Shown here: positions 45,180 to 52,153 of the stretch, in pieces | How positions within the stretch are numbered: position 1 is the stretch's first letter | Layout: each line of letters opens with the position of its first letter | DNA from: Nitrosomonas sp. | Lineage (GTDB): Bacteria > Pseudomonadota > Gammaproteobacteria > Burkholderiales > Nitrosomonadaceae | DNA length: 52,153 bases | Reading direction: 5' to 3' | NCBI GenBank assembly: GCA_020446045.1 | Contig: JAGRFM010000008.1 | Coordinates: 1-52,153, forward strand | The notes under the pieces: generated by a model | What the model saw: the letters and a program-made list of their open reading frames with translations, nothing else | What the model was told of the DNA's origin: nothing | Database searches by the model: none | Made by a program: the position numbers and the translations under genes

Positions 45180-45770
45180 ATGACTGACAATATCCCTGGA
45201 TATACCTTTGGAACTGCTGACGTAGCAGCCTCCCCACTGTCAATGGATGATTTTGCAAAACTGAAACAGGCCACCTTATTTGGCGACGATGATGTACGCT
45301 ACCTGAAAATGTCCCACGATGTTCTGAAAGGACAAACCGAGGAAATCCTTGATGTGTGGTATGGTTTTGTCGGCTCAACGCCATTCCTGCTCCATTATTT
45401 TACCAAAGCATCGGATGGTCAGCCCAACATGGATTACCTGGGTGCTGTTCGCAAACGATTTGGTCAGTGGATACTGGACACTGCCAATGCAAATTACGAC
45501 CAAGACTGGCTCAATTATCAGTATGAAATCGGTCTACGCCATCACAACAGTAAGAAAAACAAAACGGATAATGTTGATTCTGTACCGATTATTAATTTGC
45601 GCTACGTGATTGCACTTCAGGTTCCCATTACAACCACGCTGAGACCATTCCTTGAAAAAGGCGGTCATTCCAGTGAAGAAGTGGACAAAATGCAAGATGC
45701 GTGGAGAAAATCCGTACTCATGCAGGTTATCTTGTGGTCACAACCTTATATCCGTGATAATCAATTCTAA
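45180..45770 (+). CDS. Protoglobin (single-domain)
   Basis: The 196-aa heme protein matches archaeal protoglobin throughout. Visible blocks are IPGYTFGTADV, EEILDVWYGFVGSTPFLLHY, AVRKRFGQWILDT and YDQDWLNYQYEIGLRHH, with proximal His121. TDNVDSVPIINLRYV and a helical C-terminus follow. There is no signalling domain, unlike globin-coupled sensors. Protoglobins bind O2, CO and NO; in an ammonia oxidiser NO handling would be a reasonable guess. AAAGGAAA precedes the ATG and a strong terminator follows, so it is a single-gene unit. Confidence 0.92.
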   Translation: MTDNIPGYTFGTADVAASPLSMDDFAKLKQATLFGDDDVRYLKMSHDVLKGQTEEILDVWYGFVGSTPFLLHYFTKASDGQPNMDYLGAVRKRFGQWILDTANANYDQDWLNYQYEIGLRHHNSKKNKTDNVDSVPIINLRYVIALQVPITTTLRPFLEKGGHSSEEVDKMQDAWRKSVLMQVILWSQPYIRDNQF

Positions 45771-45815
45771 AAAACCAAGGTTGGTTTTATTCCTGTCCTT
45801 TGTTAGGTAGTTATC

Positions 45816-45854
45816 AAGTGAATCATGATCAGGATGATGATGATTCACTTTTTT
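45816..45854 (+). terminator. Intrinsic terminator after protoglobin
   Basis: AAGTGAATCA (45816-45825) pairs with TGATTCACTT (45841-45850), followed by TTTT. A smaller AAAACC/GGTTTT hairpin lies just after the stop codon. Confidence 0.75.
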
Positions 45855-45956
45855 ACTTTTCCGGGTTGGAAGAAAATTTGACATCATTTCCTATTAAAGC
45901 CTCGAAATAAAATACTATACATACTCTAACAACCCGGCTGATCCCACTTTTACGGC

Positions 45957-47087
45957 ATGAAACCTTCGGCAGCTAAAACTCAGGATGCAATCATCGTCGG
46001 TGCGGGTGTGATTGGATTGGCAACCGCTCTGGAGCTTCTTCGGCAAGGCGCCAGAGTTAGCATTCTCGAACGAAACCGGACAGGCGCGGAATCGTCTTGG
46101 GCCGGGGGCGGCATTCTTTCACCGATTTGTCCGTGGGATTATACGGATGTACTGACACAGTTGACACTATACAGTGCCAGTTTATTTTCTGAATGGACTG
46201 CTTCACTGCGTAATACAACGGGTATAGATCCAGAATATTGGCAATGCGGCATGAGTATTTTGTCGCCAATGAATCAGAAACACGCTTTGAATTGGTGCGA
46301 AAGAAATGCGGTTGAAATTCAGCAACAAACGTTATCCATACCCTATTCAGATAATACAAACCCGGAAACCACTTCCCGTAACCAAACACATGACGAAGTA
46401 CGGGCTTTGTTTTTGCCCGGTGTCGCACAAATCCGCAATCCCAGATTAATGCAGGCTTTGCATCAACGTGTAAAACAATTGGGAGGACAAATACACGAAA
46501 ATTGCAGTGTTACCAGTTGGACTGCCAGAAAAAACAAAATAGTGTCTGTACAATCATCTTGCGGTTCGTTTGCGGCAGAGAACTACATCATCGCAGCAGG
46601 TGCCTGGAGCAAACAAGTACTTGGAGAATTTGCCCTGAATCTGGATATTCATCCTATTAACGGGCAAATGTTACTATTCAAATTCGAGCAACCACCACTG
46701 CCCATGATTGTTGTTAAAGAAAATTTCTACCTCATACCGCGCAGGGACGGCCACTTGTTGGTCGGCAGCACATTGGAAGATACCGGTTTTCATAAACAAA
46801 CAACTCAATCAGTCAAGGCGCAATTAATAGAAAACGCACAACGCATTTTGCCGCAGTTAGGCAACATGCCCGTTATCCGGCAGTGGTCAGGTCTGCGCCC
46901 GGGATCACCCCTCAATATCCCCACCATTGGCCGGCATCCAGGATTATTTAATCTATATATAAACAGCGGCCATTTCCGTTATGGCGTAACAATGGCTCCC
47001 GCAAGTGCAGAGATTCTCGTCAATGAAATGACCGGCTCGAAGCAACCGCTTGATACAGACCCTTATCAAACGGGATGGTCAGGATAA
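45957..47087 (+). CDS. thiO: Glycine oxidase-like FAD enzyme ThiO
   Basis: The 376-aa flavoprotein begins with an FAD motif IIVGAGVIGLATALELL and GAESSWAGGGILSP, characteristic of ThiO. PINGQMLLF and the C-terminal SGLRPGSPLNIPTIG and GHFRYGVTMAP follow. ThiO oxidises glycine to the imine used for the thiazole of thiamin. No thiS/thiG is adjacent and no TPP riboswitch is visible upstream. Confidence 0.85.
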   Translation: MKPSAAKTQDAIIVGAGVIGLATALELLRQGARVSILERNRTGAESSWAGGGILSPICPWDYTDVLTQLTLYSASLFSEWTASLRNTTGIDPEYWQCGMSILSPMNQKHALNWCERNAVEIQQQTLSIPYSDNTNPETTSRNQTHDEVRALFLPGVAQIRNPRLMQALHQRVKQLGGQIHENCSVTSWTARKNKIVSVQSSCGSFAAENYIIAAGAWSKQVLGEFALNLDIHPINGQMLLFKFEQPPLPMIVVKENFYLIPRRDGHLLVGSTLEDTGFHKQTTQSVKAQLIENAQRILPQLGNMPVIRQWSGLRPGSPLNIPTIGRHPGLFNLYINSGHFRYGVTMAPASAEILVNEMTGSKQPLDTDPYQTGWSG

Positions 47088-47286
47088 CAACATCAGCTAT
47101 CCGCACCCCATTCATTTTGATAAATACGGTTGCTAACAAAATGAAATAACGCCCATTCAAGTTCTATCTCGAACTTTCGGAACATATTCATACCAGATTT
47201 TGTTTTAACGTTAAGGTTTTTAAACCGCTTATCAGCCCTTATACTGTACCAATAACATCCATAGAATTTCATAAAGGAGTACAAAC

Positions 47287-47736
47287 ATGACCATCAGCGA
47301 ATTATGCAATCGTGAAGTGATTATAGTTGACGCAGAAGATTCTGCATTGGAAGCAGCTCAACTCATGCGCAAGCATCATGTCGGCACCGTCATTGTCATG
47401 AAAGAACAAAACAGTATTCGCAAACCGGTAGGTATTGTGACCGACCGAGATCTGGTTGTAGAAATCATGGCGACTGAACTTGATCCGGCTGTTATTACCG
47501 TTGGTGATATCATGGTGCCGGAACTCGTAACGGTTAAAGAAGATACAGGTATATTCGAAACGATTCAGTATATGCGCCGCAAGAGTGTTAGACGCTCACC
47601 CGTAATTGATGATAACGGCTCCCTGGTTGGAATTATCACCATGGATGATTTGTTGCAATTGTTATCCGAAGAATTGTCTGAACTGACCAAAATTACTGCA
47701 CGGGAAATCGATAAAGAGTCAACACAACGTACCTAA
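47287..47736 (+). CDS. Tandem CBS-domain protein
   Basis: The 149-aa cytoplasmic protein is composed of two CBS domains: VDAEDSALEAAQLMRKHHVG...VGIVTDRDLV, and TVKEDTGIFETIQYMRRKSV...VGIITMDDLL. They typically bind adenosine nucleotides. It has a strong AAAGGAG site. Stand-alone CBS proteins have varied roles; the partner is unknown. Confidence 0.9.
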   Translation: MTISELCNREVIIVDAEDSALEAAQLMRKHHVGTVIVMKEQNSIRKPVGIVTDRDLVVEIMATELDPAVITVGDIMVPELVTVKEDTGIFETIQYMRRKSVRRSPVIDDNGSLVGIITMDDLLQLLSEELSELTKITAREIDKESTQRT

Positions 47737-47782
47737 CGAATTCGATTTATTCTGCGGAAAAACACCACGGCAACGCTGTACC

Positions 47783-47801
47783 TGACAATGTCAAATTGAC
47801 A
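47783..47801. promoter_or_regulatory. Overlapping TGACA/TGTCA palindromes
   Basis: TGACA-A-TGTCA-AAT-TGACA forms two overlapping inverted repeats sharing the middle arm. It lies in the 196-bp gap before the DUF2780 gene and is a candidate operator. Confidence 0.4.
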
Positions 47802-47932
47802 AAGTACTAGAACGTTTTAGTGGAAAAGAAGTGTTTTTTCAAGTAAGCTTTGCTCGTTATACCTTTAATACCGACGAAACAGTATTCTCAAGAAAGTTTA
47901 GTTAATCTGCATTCATTTCTCAGGAGGTATCT

Positions 47933-48679
47933 ATGAAAAATCAAAAAAACCTGAAATTTGCCGGAACTATGACGGCATGCTTAACTACGGCGATCATCAT
48001 GGGGTGCGCCTCAAACAGTGGGGGAGGTAACGCTTTAAGTACAGTGGACAGCGGCTTAGCCTCCGTAGAACAATCAGCTCAGACGGGAAGACAGGCCATC
48101 GCGACCGGCACAACGGCCGCCTCCGGCATAGAACAGTCCGCACAACAGATTGAAAATCAGGCAATGGCAGCAGGGACATCAGCTGTATCCAGCATAGAAC
48201 AATCAGCCCAACAAATGGGAAGTCAGGCCATCGCAGCAGGAACAGAAGCCGCATCGGGAATGGCTACAGTTCCCGGACAAGGCGGCCTGACCAATATGCT
48301 TGTTCAGCAATTAGGTGTCTCCCCCCAACAGGCTCTGGGCGGTTCCGGAGCGATTTTCCAGCTAGCTCAGACAGGCATGACGCCTGAGGCCTTTTCCACG
48401 CTATCTCAATCGGTACCCGAGATGTCGGATATGTTGAATGCAGCACCAGTTGTTTCAAGCCCGGTAGCAGGAATGGGTAGCGGTGTTTCTTCGTTGCTGG
48501 GTAATACCGGATCAGGCGCCACTTTAAGCAATGCGGCGTCACTTGCAGCCTCTTTTCAACAACTTAATCTGTCACCTGACATGGTCAGCCAGTTTGTTCC
48601 CATTGTCACTAACTATGTCCGCAACACCAGCGGTTCATTAACGGCCGATCTGCTTTCTACAGCTCTTAATATACCTTGA
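47933..48679 (+). CDS. DUF2780-family lipoprotein with internal repeats
   Basis: The 248-aa protein has lipobox IIMGC (Cys25). Three repeats of about 22 residues follow at about 44-110, each containing (S/G)xEQSAQ, then an (A)IAxGT block. The C-terminal half holds the DUF2780 region (NMLVQQLGVSPQQALGGSGA, LNLSPDMVSQFVPIV). The repeated region is low-complexity and probably helical. CAGGAGG provides a strong ribosome site. Function unknown; probably periplasmic and lipid-anchored. Confidence 0.8.
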   Translation: MKNQKNLKFAGTMTACLTTAIIMGCASNSGGGNALSTVDSGLASVEQSAQTGRQAIATGTTAASGIEQSAQQIENQAMAAGTSAVSSIEQSAQQMGSQAIAAGTEAASGMATVPGQGGLTNMLVQQLGVSPQQALGGSGAIFQLAQTGMTPEAFSTLSQSVPEMSDMLNAAPVVSSPVAGMGSGVSSLLGNTGSGATLSNAASLAASFQQLNLSPDMVSQFVPIVTNYVRNTSGSLTADLLSTALNIP

Positions 48680-48688
48680 TCCATCAAT

Positions 48689-48720
48689 GCGTTTATGGTG
48701 ACGACGGCAACCATAAACGC
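48689..48720. terminator. Hairpin between DUF2780 and DUF748 genes
   Basis: An 11-bp perfect stem GCGTTTATGGT (48689-48699) and ACCATAAACGC (48710-48720), without a T-run. It lies in the 41-bp convergent gap. Confidence 0.6.
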
Positions 48721-51700
48721 CTACTTCAGCTTAAACATAACCCGACTGCCATCATTATCATCCTTGCCGTCATTTTCGCTTTGCTTCGCACCGATTACAA
48801 ATAAGCGGTCACCAGCGATTTCTCCTTGCTCCTGCAACCAGCTCTGCGCTGCTTGCGCCCTTTCTTGTGCAAGTTCATTTAACTCATCTTCACTAACTTC
48901 GATATGTTGCAACAACAGCTGCTCCATTTCTTCGTCGGCTATACTTTTTGTAAACCCCAAGAAATTAGTCGGCTTTTCAAAATCAGCCGCTTTATAAACA
49001 ACTTCAAGGTATTGACTATATTCCTCCGGGGACAGTTTTACTTCATCCACCGCCCCACCGGTTTCACCTTTTTTAGCTTCATCCGAAAGTTTTTTTGCGG
49101 CTATCTGCCGTTGCAGGTTTACACCTTTCAGCCCCTCATAATCGCTGACTGGGTCTACATGTCCGGCAATCTCCAGACGTAGCGCCGGACGGTCTCTGAG
49201 TACCTGAGACAATGCCTGCAAACGGCTTCCAGCCCTTGCATCAATAGCCGCTGAACCTGAAGCAAACCTGATTTCGGACAATTCCTCCTCCTGACCCATC
49301 ATCGAACCCAGTAATGCAAACGGAGCGGTAACTGCTCGCGTGATCAAATTGACAAAAGCATCCAGGATTATACTGCCCAGACTGAATTGGGGATCATCAA
49401 GAGAGCCTTTGACCGGCAAGTGAATATCAATTTCACCGCGTTGATTCTTAAGCAAGGCGATAGCCAACTCAAGCGGCAACGACAAAGCCTCTTCGCTCTC
49501 AATACGTTCGCCAAGCGTCAACTGGTCCAGAAACACATTATTTTCAGCGGTTAATGCGCCTTCTTCAATATGATAATGCACATCAACCGATAGCTTTCCT
49601 TTTTCTATGCCATAACCGACATACTTTCCGGAATACGGGCTGAATGCGGGCAATTCGATATCTTTCACTTTCGCTACAAGATCAAGAAACAATTGCGCAC
49701 CAAACGGATCAACACGACCACTAATTTCAAGTGGTGCAGTTTTATCGACGGAGCCTTTGATATCAATTTCTCCAATCTGCTGGGCTTGAATGGGACCAAT
49801 CTGACCATGCAGTCCGGTTAGATTCGCGTGATAATTCGGCCGGATGAACCGGTCGTAGAAATCTACCGTACCTTGCTGTAGCACCACCTTTCCAATATAT
49901 AATGGCAGCGGCGTGTCTTTTGTCTTTCCACCTTCATCATCCGGAATTTTTGTTTCACCCTCAACTGGCGCCTTGTCCTGCCGAACGATATGCTTGAGAT
50001 TCAGTTCGCCATTGGGCAACAGCACGGCATGTGCATAAAAACCACCCAGCTTTATGCTATCAATAGCAATTTTCAACGGTTCATTGAAAAACTCCAGCCC
50101 ACTGACATCAATATTTTTCCAACGCAAAATATCTCTCGACAGTTTAGGATCCAGTATATTGAAGTTGCTAAGCTGAGTTTGTCCGCCAACCTCTACCTTC
50201 AACGGATTCCCGCCTGCTCTGACATTGCCGTCAAAAGAAAAATCCCCGCTGGTCAGCAATACATTCAGACTCTCACTGACCCAGCCCTGCAATGAAACCA
50301 GGTCAACCGTTTTTAAATTGAGATTCAAATCAGCGACCAATGGTGACCATGCCAGTTTTCCTTGAGATGCTATACTGCCGCGATCATTAACCCGAGCAGT
50401 CATCTGCAGATCGAGCGGTTTTTCACCACTGACATCGATGTTTTCAACCAATATATCAAGCGGATCAATTATCATCGGCGGACTCTCCGGCACTATCCGA
50501 TCTGTATAATGAATGGCTGCGCCGGTTAGTCGAAATTGATTAACAGCCACCGTCCAAGGCTTATCTTCAGTTGTCTCTACTACTTCAGCTGCTCCAGCTA
50601 CTTCAATGTCTTCCTGAATCGTTTGCTCTTCGTGTTCGGCATTTTCGGCAAGCGAAGCCAATTCCTCATAGGACGGTTTGTGGCGTGGCACTGGAACTGC
50701 AATCGAAATGGATTGAGGAACGGATGCTTTGGATTCAGGCTCATCCGCCAAGCTGAAAAACCGCATCAATTCCAGATTGCCATCAATATCCCGATTGATC
50801 ATACTTTTCAACTGATCGAGCGTAATGGTATTGAGCACAATCTGCTTGCCGGTCAAATCCAGTTTAGCCTCATCGACAGCAAGTCTTCTCAAAGACAACA
50901 CAGACTCCTTGCTATCCACCTGCCCGGAAAGCGGCGATATTGCAATATCACCCAGACTGAACACCAAACTGGAAGGCTCCTCACCAGTCAAGTCAAACTG
51001 ATCCAGACTGAGATTAAAATTACCCAGCTCAAGCTGGTAAGGTATCTCCACGGTCTGATTTTGAATAGCAACCCGGTTCATACCGAACTCACCTGTCAGT
51101 GTCATTGCGGTCGACTCTTCGTTTGATTGGCTAAACGTTACCGTCAAGTCGCTGTCGAAATGCCCCGACAGCAAACTGATTCCAGCAGGGAACGGAAGAT
51201 AGCCGGCAATCCCTGTCAAATCAGCATCGGCAAGATTCAGCGACAATGTTGCTTCACGTTTATCCGCAAACGGTCTTATCTGCCCTTCCAACAAAAACAA
51301 CGCACCATCAATTCTGGCGCTGAAATGCGGCTTGACCCAGTCTGCTTTTACTTTGTCCAGGTTGGCAACAAAAGGAACTGAGAAATTGATGTCAGATATG
51401 GTCTGTCGATCCTGTTTAAAACGATCCATCCACTCAATATGGCCGTTTCTGAGTTCGATATTACTGACTGAAAACAAGGCTTGTTCTTCATCTTCAGAAG
51501 GTTGCGAGAATTTCTCGATCAAATCCGAAATATTGAATGTATTTTCATCGTCACGCACTAAACGAATTCGTGGCGTATCCAGCAGGATAGCACTGATCAC
51601 CGGTGCACGTTGCGTGATCGATTCGGAACTGATATCGACATACAGCCGATCGAAAGCCAGAAAAGTCTCTGATGCGTCAACACTGTCCGCTCTCTCACCA

Positions 51701-51942
51701 ATACGAAAACCGGTAACAGACAGCTCCAGTGTATAGGGTTTGATTTCGATTGTTCCCACAGTAACAGGCCGCTCAAGGAATTCTGACAGGTGTAGTTCCA
51801 CCTGTGACTTGGCAAACCCCGGTAACCAGTAATAGCCCAATAATCCGAACAGTGCAATGAGCGTTATTACTGTCCCTAGCCCTATGCCTAGGTGTTTACG
51901 CGTGAAAAAGCGTTTTTTTTGTATTTGCGGTGTCTGCGTCAT
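48721..51942 (-). CDS. DUF748/AsmA-like envelope protein with OmpA-like C-terminus
   Basis: The 1073-aa protein starts at the ATG at 51942, with GAGAGGA 8 bases upstream (the earlier in-frame start at 51990 lacks one). A single N-terminal anchor (GLGTVITLIALFGLLGYYWL) precedes a very long beta-rich region with AsmA/DUF748 motifs (GTIEIKPYTLELSVTGFRIG, KLSVDVHYHIEEGALTAENN). The C-terminal OmpA-like region (IRFASGSAAIDARAGSRLQA, LRLEIAGHVDP) has a long Glu/Lys-rich insertion. Such proteins are thought to act as periplasm-spanning bridges for lipids. The OmpA-like end could bind peptidoglycan. Confidence 0.85.
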   Translation of the reverse strand: MTQTPQIQKKRFFTRKHLGIGLGTVITLIALFGLLGYYWLPGFAKSQVELHLSEFLERPVTVGTIEIKPYTLELSVTGFRIGERADSVDASETFLAFDRLYVDISSESITQRAPVISAILLDTPRIRLVRDDENTFNISDLIEKFSQPSEDEEQALFSVSNIELRNGHIEWMDRFKQDRQTISDINFSVPFVANLDKVKADWVKPHFSARIDGALFLLEGQIRPFADKREATLSLNLADADLTGIAGYLPFPAGISLLSGHFDSDLTVTFSQSNEESTAMTLTGEFGMNRVAIQNQTVEIPYQLELGNFNLSLDQFDLTGEEPSSLVFSLGDIAISPLSGQVDSKESVLSLRRLAVDEAKLDLTGKQIVLNTITLDQLKSMINRDIDGNLELMRFFSLADEPESKASVPQSISIAVPVPRHKPSYEELASLAENAEHEEQTIQEDIEVAGAAEVVETTEDKPWTVAVNQFRLTGAAIHYTDRIVPESPPMIIDPLDILVENIDVSGEKPLDLQMTARVNDRGSIASQGKLAWSPLVADLNLNLKTVDLVSLQGWVSESLNVLLTSGDFSFDGNVRAGGNPLKVEVGGQTQLSNFNILDPKLSRDILRWKNIDVSGLEFFNEPLKIAIDSIKLGGFYAHAVLLPNGELNLKHIVRQDKAPVEGETKIPDDEGGKTKDTPLPLYIGKVVLQQGTVDFYDRFIRPNYHANLTGLHGQIGPIQAQQIGEIDIKGSVDKTAPLEISGRVDPFGAQLFLDLVAKVKDIELPAFSPYSGKYVGYGIEKGKLSVDVHYHIEEGALTAENNVFLDQLTLGERIESEEALSLPLELAIALLKNQRGEIDIHLPVKGSLDDPQFSLGSIILDAFVNLITRAVTAPFALLGSMMGQEEELSEIRFASGSAAIDARAGSRLQALSQVLRDRPALRLEIAGHVDPVSDYEGLKGVNLQRQIAAKKLSDEAKKGETGGAVDEVKLSPEEYSQYLEVVYKAADFEKPTNFLGFTKSIADEEMEQLLLQHIEVSEDELNELAQERAQAAQSWLQEQGEIAGDRLFVIGAKQSENDGKDDNDGSRVMFKLK

Positions 51943-52038
51943 GGTTATATCCTCTCTGCTACTGAAGTACCGCCATACTTGCAATCGCACGAATTGAAAG
52001 TATTGAAACCAATTCTGATTATTTTATTGGTTACTGTG

Positions 52039-52153
52039 TTAGGGGGTGTCGTCATGTGTTATGTGCATTTATGCGTGTGCAGATTTTTGATGAATGTTTG
52101 TGAAAAGTGCGCAGGGCATAGCCTTAGCTATGTCCAAGTACCTTGAACAAGCA
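52039..52153. mobile_element. Small inverted-repeat element, family 2 copy 2, cut by window end
   Basis: TTAGGGGGTGTCGTCATG and the following 95 bp match 27799-27915 closely, including the CATAGC/GCTATG hairpin. The right end is outside the window. Confidence 0.8.

Noticed and set aside
45857-45956. TPP riboswitch before thiO
   Set aside because: The conserved THI-box segments are not present.
51892-52146. 84-aa plus-strand frame over the DUF748 start and the family 2 element
   Set aside because: It runs antisense to the DUF748 N-terminus and into repeat DNA; a chance frame.

Overview
The window is chromosomal DNA of a Gram-negative bacterium, most likely a betaproteobacterium of the Nitrosomonas type. 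This rests on recognisable gene content and order: rplM-rpsI-argC followed by a DUF6776 gene, a bactofilin and erpA, then anmK, an M23 peptidase and a divergent tyrS. It also rests on a RegB/RegA redox pair and a squalene-hopene cyclase cluster. The organism call is inference; there is no rRNA or tRNA gene to settle it.

Layout. 1-2353 is accessory DNA: a REP-associated transposase cut by the window edge, three copies of a motif carrying short 8-bp arrays, a non-coding stretch that may be structured RNA, and one unrecognised ORF. 2354-5673 encodes a MacA/MacB-like tripartite efflux system with a small inverted-repeat element between ATPase and permease. 5784-16199 holds ExoD, PyrF, RapA, RegA/RegB, a CLC chloride channel protein, a divergent DAHP-synthase-like enzyme and IspH. 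16289-20117 is envelope and accessory: CsgG-like and Sel1 lipoproteins in divergent orientation, an orphan nuclease-like ORF and a flavin monooxygenase. 20201-23429 has proA and a lipoyl-bearing dihydrolipoamide dehydrogenase, separated by a second copy of the efflux-operon repeat.

24063-27944 is the most system-like block: a lipoprotein retropepsin-like protease, a membrane protein with an inactive transglutaminase domain, and an ATP-grasp ligase. The three overlap and are bracketed by two different inverted-repeat elements. 27945-32746 is a minus-strand hopanoid cluster (hpnG, shc, an MlaA-like lipoprotein, hpnA). It abuts an exbB whose partner exbD survives only as a possible 11-codon stub. 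33500-33834 is AT-rich and has two perfect DnaA boxes.

33835-44407 is mostly core: xseA, DUF423, an RlmL-like methyltransferase, rplM-rpsI, argC, DUF6776, bactofilin, erpA, anmK, M23 peptidase, tyrS. 44497-51942 has an unrecognised ORF, an archaeal-type protoglobin behind two perfect palindromes, thiO, a CBS protein, a DUF2780 lipoprotein and a large DUF748/AsmA-like protein. The window ends inside a second copy of the element at 27799.

Most genes are housekeeping or envelope functions. The novelty lies in the small mobile elements, the protease/transglutaminase-like/ATP-grasp trio, substituted active sites (DAHP synthase-like, CLC) and regulatory architecture (duplicated regA start, protoglobin leader).
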